From: Faecalibacterium sp. CAG:74
GTDB lineage: Bacteria; Bacillota; Clostridia; Christensenellales; Aristaeellaceae
Assembly (NCBI GenBank): GCA_000437595.1
Contig: FR899840.1
Location: 1-31,931, forward strand
Reading direction: 5' to 3'
DNA length: 31,931 nucleotides
A program made the translations under genes and the position numbers. Positions 1 to 7,589 of this stretch are shown here, in pieces. Under the pieces are notes generated by a model. That model did no database searches. It saw only the letters and a list, made by a program, of their open reading frames with translations, and had not been told where the DNA came from. Each line of letters starts with the position of its first letter. Within the stretch, counting starts at the first letter, position 1.

Positions 1-39
1 GCGTCCGCAGACGCGCCCCCAAGCTGCTCTTCCCCCAAG
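1..39 (+). repeat. Family A intergenic repeat, fragment at window edge
   Basis: These 39 bases are identical to 12479-12517 inside the larger family A element. They hold the hairpin GCGTC-cgca-GACGC followed by a C-rich stretch. The rest of the element presumably lies left of the window. Confidence 0.85.
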
Positions 40-51
40 ATTCCAATTAGC

Positions 52-92
52 AATGAGCAATGACTGGCGCACAAACGCAATCATTGCTCATT
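52..92. repeat. Perfect 12-bp inverted repeat beyond the pot operon
   Basis: AATGAGCAATGA (52-63) and TCATTGCTCATT (81-92) are exact reverse complements separated by 17 bases. The element lies just past the potD terminator, between it and a family A fragment. It is not followed by a T-run in either direction, so it is not an obvious terminator. Function unknown. Confidence 0.7.
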
Positions 93-145
93 AAAAAAAT
101 CGGAAGTCAAGCCGCTCATTTGCGTGCTTGACTCCCGATTTTTTT
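93..145 (-). terminator. Rho-independent terminator of the pot operon
   Basis: The arms AGTCAAGC (105-112) and GCTTGACT (126-133) extend, after one mismatch, through CGG/CCG into an A-run paired with a T-run (93-103 with 135-145). It begins one base past the potD stop codon. Because both ends are A/T-runs it could work in both directions. Confidence 0.9.
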
Positions 146-146
146 C

Positions 147-1190
147 TTACTTCGTGTTCTTGATTTCCATCCACAGGTTTTCATAGATCTTGCGGAAGGT
201 GTCGTCGATGTCGTGGAAGAATTCGCAGCGATCCTGAACCTCCTGAGAAGGATTCAGAACGTGGTTGTTCTCGTATTCCTCGCCCATCAGCTCAATCGCG
301 CCCTTGTTGGGGCTGGAGTACCAGATGTATTCGCAGTTCATCTGCGCGATGTCGGGGCGGCAGAGGAAGTTGATGAACTTCTCGGCGTTCTCCTTGTTGC
401 GGGCGGACTTGAGGATGACCGCGCCGTCCACCCAGATGTTCGAGCCTTCAGAGGGCACGAAATAGTCCAGATGGTCGTTCAGGTCGATGGCGTACTGTGC
501 GTCGCCGGACCACATCAGCGCGAGCGCCGCTTCGCCAGCAACCATCTTGTCCTTCGTTTCGTCCACCTGATACGCCTTGACAACGCCGGACTGCTTCTGC
601 TCAATCAGCTTATCCTTCGCTGCCATCAGCTCCGGAACTTCGCGGCTGTTCATGGAATAGCCGAGATACTTCAGCGTGATGCCCATGCTGTCGCGGTAGG
701 AGTCCAGCATGAACACGTTCTTCTGGTACTGCGTGTCCCAGAGGATGCTCCAAGACTGGTTGGGTTCGGGAATCATGTCCTTGTTGTACAGAATACCGAC
801 CGTTCCCCACATATACGGCACGGAGTACTTGTTCTCCGGGTCGTAGTCGGGATTGCGGAGCTTGTCGATAATCTGCTCGAAATTCGGCACGTTGTCGTAG
901 TTAATTTCCGCCAGCAGATCCTTGGCAATCATGCGCTCGATGATGTAGTCGGACGGGAAGCACACGTCGAACGCACCGGGGTTCGCCTCGACCTGCACAA
1001 TCATGTCCTCATTCGTGGTGAAGCACATGTAGTTGACCTTGATGCCCGTCTCTTCGGTGAAGAGGGTCAGGACTTCGGGTGCGATGTAGTCCTCCCAGTT
1101 GTAGACGTTGACGACCTCTTCCGCGAGGGCGGCGGGGGCGACGGTCAGCGTCAGGCACAGGAGCATCAGCAGGGAAAGCAGCTTTTTCAT
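147..1190 (-). CDS. potD: Spermidine/putrescine ABC transporter substrate-binding protein PotD
   Basis: Extracytoplasmic binding protein that captures polyamines and delivers them to PotB/PotC. The 347-residue length matches the PotD family. The N-terminus is a signal peptide (MKKLL, then a Leu-rich core) ending in an AxA-type site near residue 23, and the mature start VNVYNWEDYI is typical of PotD/PotF. No lipobox Cys is seen, although binding proteins of Gram-positives are usually lipoproteins. The start has an AAGGAGG site about 10 bases upstream. It is the last gene of the leftward regulator-potABCD operon, 33 bases after potC, and is followed at once by a terminator. Substrate choice between putrescine and spermidine cannot be read from the sequence by eye. 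Confidence 0.95.
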   Translation of the reverse strand: MKKLLSLLMLLCLTLTVAPAALAEEVVNVYNWEDYIAPEVLTLFTEETGIKVNYMCFTTNEDMIVQVEANPGAFDVCFPSDYIIERMIAKDLLAEINYDNVPNFEQIIDKLRNPDYDPENKYSVPYMWGTVGILYNKDMIPEPNQSWSILWDTQYQKNVFMLDSYRDSMGITLKYLGYSMNSREVPELMAAKDKLIEQKQSGVVKAYQVDETKDKMVAGEAALALMWSGDAQYAIDLNDHLDYFVPSEGSNIWVDGAVILKSARNKENAEKFINFLCRPDIAQMNCEYIWYSSPNKGAIELMGEEYENNHVLNPSQEVQDRCEFFHDIDDTFRKIYENLWMEIKNTK

Positions 1191-1223
1191 CAGAGATGTT
1201 CCTCCTTAAAATGTAGTGGGGGA

Positions 1224-1994
1224 TCAGTCATTATTCGATGCGGTGCGGCGGTTGACAATCAGCAGCAGCACCAGCAGAGCGACGAACATGAGCGCCGACA
1301 GTGCGTTGAGCGTCGGCTCGATGCCGCGGCGGGCGGCGGAGTAGATCAGCGTGGACAGATTCTGCACCAGCGGGGAAGTCGTGAAGTAGCTGATGGTGAA
1401 GTCGTCCAGCGAGAGGGTGAACGCCAGCATCGCGCCCGTGATGATGCCCGGCATACATTCGGGGATGATGACGTGGAACAGCGCGTACATCGGCGTTGCG
1501 CCAAGGTCAAGCGCCGCCTCGTAGGTGTGTCGGTTCATTTGCTTGAGCTTCGGCAGCACCGATAGGATGACGTAGGGCGTATCGAACGTGATGTGCGCCA
1601 GCAGCATCGTCACATAGCCGCGGTCGACCTTCGTGAAGAGGAACAGCAGCATCAGGCTGATGCCGGTCACGATGTCGGGCATGGTGTTGGGCAGGTTCGT
1701 CAGCGTCATCATGAACGACTGCGGCCGCTTCTTCATGGCGTGGATGCCGATGGCGGCGAGCGTTCCCAGAATCGTCGCGACGACCATGGCCAGCAAGGCA
1801 ATTGTCACCGTGACAGTCAGCGCGTTCATGATGCGCGTGTCCTGAAACAGCTCCGTGTACCAGCGGAAGGAGAATCCCTCCCACTTCGCGCGGCTCTTGC
1901 CCGCGTTGAAGCTCTGCACAATCAGCACGATAATCGGAAGATACAGAAAGATAAGGATGAGCGCCAGATACGCGCGCTTGCAGAACTTTTTCAT
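1224..1994 (-). CDS. potC: Spermidine/putrescine ABC transporter permease PotC
   Basis: One of the two inner-membrane permease subunits of the polyamine importer. The 256 residues show about six hydrophobic segments, beginning with a first helix at about 8-28. The EAA-loop region (EAALDLGATPMYALFHVIIP, about residue 160) contacts the ATPase PotA. Its ATG overlaps the potB stop in an ATGA arrangement (1991-1994), which implies translational coupling, and AAGGAGG lies within the end of potB. Length and order (A, B, C, D) match known pot operons. Confidence 0.95.
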   Translation of the reverse strand: MKKFCKRAYLALILIFLYLPIIVLIVQSFNAGKSRAKWEGFSFRWYTELFQDTRIMNALTVTVTIALLAMVVATILGTLAAIGIHAMKKRPQSFMMTLTNLPNTMPDIVTGISLMLLFLFTKVDRGYVTMLLAHITFDTPYVILSVLPKLKQMNRHTYEAALDLGATPMYALFHVIIPECMPGIITGAMLAFTLSLDDFTISYFTTSPLVQNLSTLIYSAARRGIEPTLNALSALMFVALLVLLLIVNRRTASNND

Positions 1995-2983
1995 GCGATG
2001 CCGCCTCCTTCGCCGTTGGGGTCGGCCTTGCGCAGGATGGAGAGCGAAATCAGAATCAGCACCATCATGATGAGGGAGAGCGCCGAGCCGACGTTCCAGT
2101 TGCCTTCGGTCAGGAACTTTGCCTCAATCAGGTCGCCGAACATCATCGTGTTGCCGCCGCCCAAGACGCGCGGGATGAAGAACGTCGTCACCGAGGGCAT
2201 GAAGACCATTGTAATGCCGCTGACGATGCCCGGAATGGACAGCGGCATGGTGACTTTCCACAGCGTCTGCCAGTTGTTGCAGCCGAGGTCAGCCGCCGCT
2301 TCGGTCAGGCGGTAGTCCATCTTGCTCAGCAGCGTGTAAATCGGGAAAACCATGAAGGGCAGGAAGTTGTACACCATGCCCAGCAGGACCGCGCCGGAGT
2401 TGTACATCAGCTGTACACCGTTAAAGCCCAGCGCGCGCAGCACTGTGTTAATTAAGCCGTTATCTTCCAGCAAGCTCATCCACGCAATGGTGCGCAGGAG
2501 GAAGTTCATCCACATGGGGATGATGAACAGCACGACGAGGGTCGGGCCGAGCTTGATTTCGCGGTCGGCCATAATCAGCGCCGCCGGGTAGCCCAGCAGC
2601 AGGCAGATCACCGTGCACTGGAACGCCATCCACAGCGAGTAAACCAGCGTATCCACGTTGACCGTGCCGCGGGAGATGTATGCCTGTCCGGCTTCGCCCA
2701 TCGCGTCCAGGATGATTTTGTTCGATTCGTAGTTCGAGTCCCAGAAGCTGCGGAAGTTGTCCAGCGTGAACGCGCCGGAGGAATCCGTAAAGGCGTAGTA
2801 GGCAATCAGAATGACCGGGACGATGGTAAAAATCATCATCCACAGCGCGTAAGGCGATGCGAACAGGGAACGGTGCATACCGCGGTTGCGGTGGATGGTG
2901 AGGGCGATGAGCGCGATGAAGACGCACAGCCCCGCGCCCATGAGCGCATACGCCCACCACGGGAGAGACAGGTTGCTTAGCAT
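1991..2983 (-). CDS. potB: Spermidine/putrescine ABC transporter permease PotB
   Basis: Second inner-membrane permease subunit of the polyamine importer, 330 residues. The N-terminus (MLSNLSLPWWAYALMG) adds a membrane segment and a basic loop before the usual PotB start at about residue 40 (SPYALWMMIFTIVPVILIAY). The EAA loop is TEAAADLGCNNWQTLWKVTMP. The frame stays open upstream to 3274, but that extension only shadows potA. The chosen ATG has GGAGGTG eight bases upstream and overlaps the potA stop by seven bases. The protein is somewhat longer than E. coli PotB because of the extra N-terminal helix. Confidence 0.93.
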   Translation of the reverse strand: MLSNLSLPWWAYALMGAGLCVFIALIALTIHRNRGMHRSLFASPYALWMMIFTIVPVILIAYYAFTDSSGAFTLDNFRSFWDSNYESNKIILDAMGEAGQAYISRGTVNVDTLVYSLWMAFQCTVICLLLGYPAALIMADREIKLGPTLVVLFIIPMWMNFLLRTIAWMSLLEDNGLINTVLRALGFNGVQLMYNSGAVLLGMVYNFLPFMVFPIYTLLSKMDYRLTEAAADLGCNNWQTLWKVTMPLSIPGIVSGITMVFMPSVTTFFIPRVLGGGNTMMFGDLIEAKFLTEGNWNVGSALSLIMMVLILISLSILRKADPNGEGGGIA

Positions 2984-4059
2984 TCGGCATCCACCTCCGC
3001 CGCGGGCGTGGTGTCCTCCAGCCGCTTCATGATGTGGATGTTGAAGGGGACAATGTTCAGCCCGACGCGGCTGCCCTGCGGCTGCATCGTCGTCGAATGC
3101 ACCTTGAAGGTGTACGCGCCGGTGTCGATCATCATTTCGTAATGCACACCCTTGAACAGCACGCTCTTGATGGTGCCGACCATCTGCCCGACGTCCTCGC
3201 CGACGAGCATGATGTCCTCCGGGCGGACGACGACGTCCACCGGCGTATTCTCGCCGAAGCCGAAGTCCACGCAAGGGAATTCCGTGCCCGCAAACTCGAC
3301 CAGCTCATCGTGAATCATCGTGCCGCGCAGCAGGTTGCTTTCACCGATGAAGTCCGCGACGAAGGCGTTTGCCGGTTCGTCGTAGATGGTTTTGGGGTCG
3401 CCGATCTGCTGGATGGTGCCGTCCTTCATGACGACAATCGTGTCGGACATGGTCAGCGCTTCCTCTTGGTCATGGGTGACGAAGATGAACGTGATGCCCA
3501 GCCGCTGCTGCATGGATTTCAGTTCCAGCTGCATTTCCTTGCGGAGCTTGAGGTCCAGCGCGCCCAGCGGCTCGTCCAGCAGGAGAACCTCCGGCTCGTT
3601 GACCAGACTGCGGGCGATGGCGACGCGCTGCTGCTGACCGCCCGAAAGCGCGTCCACATGGCGCTTTTCGTACCCCTTCAGGTTCACCAGCTCCAGCATC
3701 TGCCCGACTTTTTCGGCAATCTGCTTCTTCGGCAGCTTCTTCAGCTTCAGACCGAAGGCGATGTTGTCGTACACGTTCAGGTGCGGGAAGAGCGCGTATT
3801 TCTGGAAGACCGTGTTGACGCGGCGCTTGTAGGGCGGCAGCGCGGAAATATCCTGCCCGCCGAAGAGTACCTGCCCCTCCGAGGGCGTCTCAAATCCGCC
3901 GATGATGCGCAGCGTCGTCGTCTTGCCGCAGCCCGAAGGCCCAAGCAGCGTAATGAATTCCTTCTTGCGGATGTAAAGGTTGATATTCTTCAAAACCTGC
4001 ACGCCGTCAAACTCCTTCGAGATGCCGACGAGGTCAATCAAATGCTCTTTCTCCACCAT
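2977..4059 (-). CDS. potA: Spermidine/putrescine ABC transporter ATP-binding protein PotA
   Basis: Cytoplasmic ATPase that powers polyamine import. All ABC motifs are present: Walker A GPSGCGKT (40-47), signature LSGGQ (138-142), Walker B LLLDEP (159-164) and the switch His (H196). A C-terminal TOBE-type regulatory region carries VVRPEDIML. It has 360 residues from the chosen ATG. An earlier in-frame ATG at 4119 would overlap the regulator gene and is not needed. A GGAAGG sequence lies about 15 bases upstream, a rather long spacing. The gene starts 32 bases after the regulator stop, so both are very likely on one transcript. Confidence 0.95.
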   Translation of the reverse strand: MVEKEHLIDLVGISKEFDGVQVLKNINLYIRKKEFITLLGPSGCGKTTTLRIIGGFETPSEGQVLFGGQDISALPPYKRRVNTVFQKYALFPHLNVYDNIAFGLKLKKLPKKQIAEKVGQMLELVNLKGYEKRHVDALSGGQQQRVAIARSLVNEPEVLLLDEPLGALDLKLRKEMQLELKSMQQRLGITFIFVTHDQEEALTMSDTIVVMKDGTIQQIGDPKTIYDEPANAFVADFIGESNLLRGTMIHDELVEFAGTEFPCVDFGFGENTPVDVVVRPEDIMLVGEDVGQMVGTIKSVLFKGVHYEMMIDTGAYTFKVHSTTMQPQGSRVGLNIVPFNIHIMKRLEDTTPAAEVDAEC

Positions 4060-4091
4060 GGGGGAAAACACTTCCTTCCAATTACTTAAAA

Positions 4092-4631
4092 TCAGAACGA
4101 CGGCGGTGTGGAAATCCACAGCACCTTTGCGTGGGATTTGCCCGCATTCATCAGGTAGTGCGTCTCATGCGGATGCAGGCAGAAGCTGCTTCCTGCCCGG
4201 ACGCGCGTTTTCGTTTCGCCGTCCACCAGAAAGATGCTGCCTGACAGCACATAGCCGAATTCCTCGCCCTGATGCGGCAGAAGCTCGTACGTCCGCCCAT
4301 CCTCGCCCAAATCGACCAGAATCGGCTCCATCGTGTTCTTCTGCGCGTCCGGCACCAGCCATGTGATGCTGCCGCAAAGCTGCTCGTCCTCCTTGACGAA
4401 CATATCCTGTGGTGTGAAAACGGTCTTTTCGTCCTTGTCCTCGCTGAAAAACTGACTCAGGCTGGAGCCGAGGCATTCCAGCATGTCCGTCAGCGTCGCG
4501 ATAGACGGGGAGGCAAGGTTGCGCTCGACCTGCGAAATGAAGCCCTTGCTCAGTTCGCAGCGGTCGGCCATGTCCTCCTGCGTCAGCCCGCGCCGAATCC
4601 GCAGCAGACGCAGCTTTTCACCGATATCCAT
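4092..4631 (-). CDS. XRE-family transcriptional regulator with C-terminal cupin domain
   Basis: Predicted regulator of the pot operon, 179 residues. Residues 5-60 form an XRE/Cro helix-turn-helix (LTQEDMADRCELSKGFISQVE). Residues about 105-175 form a small cupin domain (HQGEEFGYVLSGSIFLVDGE, then HPHETHYLMNAG) that probably senses a small ligand. The architecture is that of PuuR-like and other HTH-cupin regulators, which often control polyamine or amino-acid genes. The start has AAAGGAG eight bases upstream. It is the first gene of the pot operon, and two matching palindromes lie in its own leader, so autoregulation is likely. The effector (a polyamine is the obvious guess) is inferred. Confidence 0.9.
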   Translation of the reverse strand: MDIGEKLRLLRIRRGLTQEDMADRCELSKGFISQVERNLASPSIATLTDMLECLGSSLSQFFSEDKDEKTVFTPQDMFVKEDEQLCGSITWLVPDAQKNTMEPILVDLGEDGRTYELLPHQGEEFGYVLSGSIFLVDGETKTRVRAGSSFCLHPHETHYLMNAGKSHAKVLWISTPPSF

Positions 4632-4675
4632 GGGGATGCTCCTTTCCGGTTGCTTTCAGTCTATATTGACGCAAA

Positions 4676-4729
4676 GTTCAGAAATACTAAACTGAAAGCC
4701 GTGAAAAAATGGTTTAGTGAAACTAAACC
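4676..4729 (-). promoter_or_regulatory. Pair of operator palindromes in the pot leader
   Basis: Two sites share the pattern GTTYAG-N5-CTAAAC. Site 1 at 4711-4729 is a perfect inverted repeat (GGTTTAG-TGAAA-CTAAACC). Site 2 at 4676-4692 is GTTCAG-AAATA-CTAAAC. Their centres are 36 bases apart, and both lie downstream of the predicted transcription start. They are probable binding sites for the XRE-cupin regulator encoded directly downstream. A degenerate half-site (GGTTTAATGAATCC on the minus strand) overlaps the -10 box. Confidence 0.75.
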
Positions 4730-4743
4730 TCAAAGCGGGATTC

Positions 4744-4772
4744 ATTAAACCATATTTCTTTGCGTATGTCAA
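4744..4772 (-). promoter_or_regulatory. Sigma-A promoter of the regulator-potABCD operon
   Basis: On the minus strand, TTGACA (4772-4767), 17 bases, then TTTAAT (4749-4744). The predicted start of transcription is near 4737, about 105 bases before the regulator ATG. Confidence 0.85.
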
Positions 4773-4923
4773 GGGCTTTTGTCGATTTTTCGGCAGAAAA
4801 CGCAAAAAAAGATGAAAAGGCGAACGAAAAAGTCTGCAAAGCGCCTTTATTAGCCAAAACTAATGGATAAATCACCGATTTCAGCGGATTTTTGCGCCCT
4901 CCGAAGCGATCAAAACAAGCATC

Positions 4924-4961
4924 AAAAAAGCCGCTCCTCCGATGCCCATCAGAGAAGCGGC
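4924..4961 (-). terminator. Rho-independent terminator of the SH3b gene
   Basis: Minus-strand hairpin with arms GCCGCT (4961-4956) and AGCGGC (4935-4930), containing the further pairs CTC/GAG and GATG/CATC. It is followed by six T residues. It lies about 45 bases past the SH3b stop codon. Confidence 0.9.
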
Positions 4962-5004
4962 GCGATTTTCGGTTTAGCGGTTCTGTTCTTTCATTCGCAG
5001 GGGA

Positions 5005-5982
5005 TTAGTCAGGCAGCGGCGCATCCAGCGTCACGTTCGCATCCTTCACAAAGCCGTGCCAGCCGTTCACATCCACCTCGTACCATTCGCCGACCTTGTC
5101 CATCACGGCCAGATAAGCACCGACGCGAATTTTGTCCAGACGGCGGCGGCTCTTCGTCAGCTGATATACCGAGACGGTCGCGGTCGTGTTCGTCTTGCCC
5201 TTTGCGGACAGCAGACCGGTCGTGAAAGCGTCCTCGTCCGGCGTTTCGTAGAACTTCAGGCAGCTGTTCAGCACCAGCCCTTCCACGCCGTCGTACACAA
5301 TGCGCGTGTACACATCGCCTACGCGCAGGACGGTCACCACGCGCCCGGCTTTGCAGGTCATGATGATTTTGCCCTTCTTGCTTGCTTCCTCGCGCATGGT
5401 GCACTTGCCGGTTGAAGGCGCGTAGATAACGGCGATTCGCTGGTCGTCATCCGCCTCCGTTTCCCACGAGAGGGAAGCGGTCGGCACGCGCAGGAACTCG
5501 CCATCCATGTAGATTTCGCTCATGGCGACACCCAGCGTTTGGAGCGATACCGTCTGCGCCTCGTCGCCATCAGAATAGGTGACGGTCAGGCTGTTCCAAG
5601 TGTCGTCAGGCTTGCGGGACAAATCGCTGGCAGTCGCGCGGCTGCCGGAGGGCTTCGGCTTGCTGCTGTTCGAGCCGACCCACACCAGCGCGGCGGAATC
5701 CACCCATCCGCTGGATGTGCCGCTGCCGTTCCAGTAGCGGACGTTGCGCATGTTGCCGCTGCGCTCCAGAATGCCGACGTAGGTATTCGCAGGCAGCGTG
5801 CCGACCGGGACGAAATCCGACAAGTCCGAAGAAGTCGCTGTGCCTTGGGTCACGGCGTAGAGTGTCGTTCCAGTGCCGGTTTTCCACTCGCACTTGGCGT
5901 TCCAATCGGCTTCCGTTTCCGCCAGCGCAGTTGTCATCAGCAAAAGGCAAAAGGTGGTCAGGAGCATCAACAGACGCTTCAT
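5005..5982 (-). CDS. Secreted protein with three SH3b-like domains
   Basis: A 325-residue exported protein. Residues 1-21 are a signal peptide (MKRLLMLLTTFCLLLMTTALA). Three bacterial SH3-like segments follow, at about 35-103 (ending GWVDSAALVWV), 187-250 (CTMREEASKKGKIIMTCKAG, a classic SH3b turn) and 265-320 (GEWYEVDVNGWHGFVKDANV). SH3b domains usually bind cell-wall peptides. No catalytic domain is seen, so a wall-binding or adaptor role is inferred rather than shown. AGGAGG lies eight bases before the ATG. The gene is alone, with its own promoter and terminator. Confidence 0.85.
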   Translation of the reverse strand: MKRLLMLLTTFCLLLMTTALAETEADWNAKCEWKTGTGTTLYAVTQGTATSSDLSDFVPVGTLPANTYVGILERSGNMRNVRYWNGSGTSSGWVDSAALVWVGSNSSKPKPSGSRATASDLSRKPDDTWNSLTVTYSDGDEAQTVSLQTLGVAMSEIYMDGEFLRVPTASLSWETEADDDQRIAVIYAPSTGKCTMREEASKKGKIIMTCKAGRVVTVLRVGDVYTRIVYDGVEGLVLNSCLKFYETPDEDAFTTGLLSAKGKTNTTATVSVYQLTKSRRRLDKIRVGAYLAVMDKVGEWYEVDVNGWHGFVKDANVTLDAPLPD

Positions 5983-6021
5983 GTTATAAAACCTCCTTCA
6001 AATCTTCATAAGTTTGTAATC

Positions 6022-6050
6022 AATATAGCATATCTTTGTGAAAAAGTCAA
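6022..6050 (-). promoter_or_regulatory. Sigma-A promoter of the SH3b gene
   Basis: Minus-strand TTGACT (6050-6045), 17 bases, TATATT (6027-6022). It is divergent from the trpS promoter, with about 30 bases between the two -35 boxes. Confidence 0.85.
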
Positions 6051-6082
6051 TCGCGTAAAACGATAAATTTTGCCGAATGCGC

Positions 6083-6111
6083 TTGCAATGCGGACAGAAA
6101 TGTGGTATCAT
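6083..6111 (+). promoter_or_regulatory. Sigma-A promoter of trpS
   Basis: TTGCAA (6083-6088), 17 bases, TATCAT (6106-6111). Transcription would start near 6118, directly ahead of the T-box leader. Confidence 0.85.
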
Positions 6112-6117
6112 AAAGCC

Positions 6118-6357
6118 ATGAAACCGATGAGAAGCAGGGGATGCGCAGAGTCGCCCGCAGCGAGCCGGAGAGGGTGCAAGTCCGGCGGTGGATGGCGCAG
6201 ACCGTGGGGCTTCGAGGGCGCAGGGGAACGGCGAATGCCCAGTATCCCGCGACGGCTTTCCCCCGTGAACAGGATTTGAGAGGCGCAAGCATTTTGCGCA
6301 ATTGGGGTGGCACCGCAGTCATCTGTCCCCAGAAGAGGGGATAGGATGGCTTTTTTT
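6118..6357 (+). ncRNA. T-box riboswitch leader of trpS
   Basis: The stem I apical part (AGCGAGCCGG ... GGGTGCAAGTCCGG, about 6158-6186) and the T-box core GGGGTGGCACCGC (6304-6316) are recognisable. The UGGC of the core would pair with a GCCA tRNA end, which fits tRNA-Trp with discriminator G. A terminator follows: GTCATC-TG-TCCCC pairs with GGGGA-TA-GGATGGC, then seven T (6318-6357). UGG triplets occur at 6189, 6193 and 6205. The one at 6205-6207 is the most likely specifier codon by context. In this family, uncharged tRNA stabilises the antiterminator and lets trpS be transcribed. Confidence 0.92.
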
Positions 6358-6413
6358 GTATGGCGAATCGCTCCCCGGCCGTTCGCCGCCTATTCTGAAA
6401 GGAGAGATTTCCC

Positions 6414-7439
6414 ATGTCCGAAACGAATACCGCGCCCAAGCCCGAAAAGAAGCCGATTATCTTCTCCGGCATCCAGCCGTCCGGCACGCTGACGCTGGGC
6501 AACTACATCGGCGCGCTCCGCAACTTCTCCAAGCTGCAGGACGACTACGACTGCATCTACTCCATTGTCGACATGCACGCCATCACCGTCCGGCAGAATC
6601 CGGCAGATTTGCGCCGCCGCTGCATGGAACTTGCCGCTATCTACATCGCCAGCGGCATCGACCCCAAGAAGAGCCTGATTTACTGCCAGAGCCACGTTTC
6701 CGCGCACGCCGAGCTTGCGTGGGTGCTCAACTGCTTCACCTACATGGGCGAAATGAGCCGCATGACGCAGTACAAGGATAAGTGCGCCAAGCACGCTGAC
6801 AACATCAACGTCGGCCTCTTCGATTATCCTGTGCTGATGGCGGCGGATATCCTGCTCTACCAGACGAACCTTGTGCCGGTGGGCGTTGACCAGCGCCAGC
6901 ATCTGGAAATCTGCCGCGATATTGCCATGCGCTTCAACGGCATCTATGGCGATGTGTTCACGATTCCGGAAGGGTACATTCCGAAAGTCGGCGCGAAGAT
7001 TATGAGCCTGCAGGATCCGACGAAGAAGATGTCCAAGTCCGACCCGGAGGAGACGTTCATCTCCCTGCTGGATGACGCGGACACGATTCGCCGCAAAATC
7101 AAGCGCGCCGTGACCGACTCGGACGGCGAAATCCGCTTTGACCCGGAGAACAAGCCCGGCGTGAGCAATCTGCTGAGCATCATGAGCGCACTCGGCGCGG
7201 GCGACGTGGAAACGCTTGCCGCAGAGATGGCGGGCAAGGGCTACGGCGACCTGAAGGCGCGTACGACGGACTGCGTGATTGCGGCGCTCGAGCCGCTGCA
7301 GGCGGAGTATAAGCGCCTGATTGCGGACAAGACGTACCTGCAGGGCATTCTGGACGAGAATGCCAAGACCGCCGCTTATCTGGCGAACAAGACCCTGCGC
7401 AAGGTGCAGAAGAAGGTCGGCTTCGCGGCGAGAGGATAA
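6414..7439 (+). CDS. trpS: Tryptophan--tRNA ligase
   Basis: Class I aminoacyl-tRNA synthetase that charges tRNA-Trp in the cytoplasm. Its 341 residues are typical for the family. The HIGH-equivalent is in PSGTLTLGNY (22-31), preceded by the family mark FSGIQPSG. The KMSKS loop is at 205-209 (KKMSKSDPEE). The C-terminus (DKTYLQGILDENAKTAAYLANKTLRKVQKKVGF) is also typical. AAAGGAGA lies nine bases before the ATG. Expression is controlled by the T-box leader, and the gene ends in a strong terminator, so it is monocistronic. Confidence 0.97.
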   Translation: MSETNTAPKPEKKPIIFSGIQPSGTLTLGNYIGALRNFSKLQDDYDCIYSIVDMHAITVRQNPADLRRRCMELAAIYIASGIDPKKSLIYCQSHVSAHAELAWVLNCFTYMGEMSRMTQYKDKCAKHADNINVGLFDYPVLMAADILLYQTNLVPVGVDQRQHLEICRDIAMRFNGIYGDVFTIPEGYIPKVGAKIMSLQDPTKKMSKSDPEETFISLLDDADTIRRKIKRAVTDSDGEIRFDPENKPGVSNLLSIMSALGAGDVETLAAEMAGKGYGDLKARTTDCVIAALEPLQAEYKRLIADKTYLQGILDENAKTAAYLANKTLRKVQKKVGFAARG

Positions 7440-7453
7440 CAGGGGAATATATG

Positions 7454-7496
7454 AGCAAGCCGCAGGGCGTGGATATGCGCTCTGCGGCTTGCTTTT
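7454..7496 (+). terminator. Rho-independent terminator of trpS
   Basis: Arms AGCAAGCCGCAG (7454-7465) and CTGCGGCTTGCT (7482-7493) with extra GCG/CGC pairing, followed by TTTTATT. Confidence 0.93.
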
Positions 7497-7514
7497 ATTC
7501 GTTTGGTGTGACTG

Positions 7515-7548
7515 ATACTATTTCCAGATTCATACTATTTCCAAATTC
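7515..7548. repeat. Two tandem 17-bp repeats between trpS and lysS
   Basis: ATACTATTTCCAGATTC (7515-7531) is followed directly by the same sequence with one change (7532-7548). They lie between the convergent 3' ends of trpS and lysS. Function unknown. No clear lysS terminator was found here apart from the bidirectional trpS hairpin. Confidence 0.75.
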
Positions 7549-7589
7549 ACCTGCGCCATCTGCTTGCGCGTGCACATCTGGAAACAGGA

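Noticed and set aside
213..1565. Long open frame antisense to potD and potC
   Set aside because: Same shadow pattern, with composition biased to His, Arg and Gln and no domain.
2984..3274. N-terminal extension of PotB
   Set aside because: The residues are Arg/Gly/His-rich shadow of potA, and the internal ATG has a good ribosome binding site.
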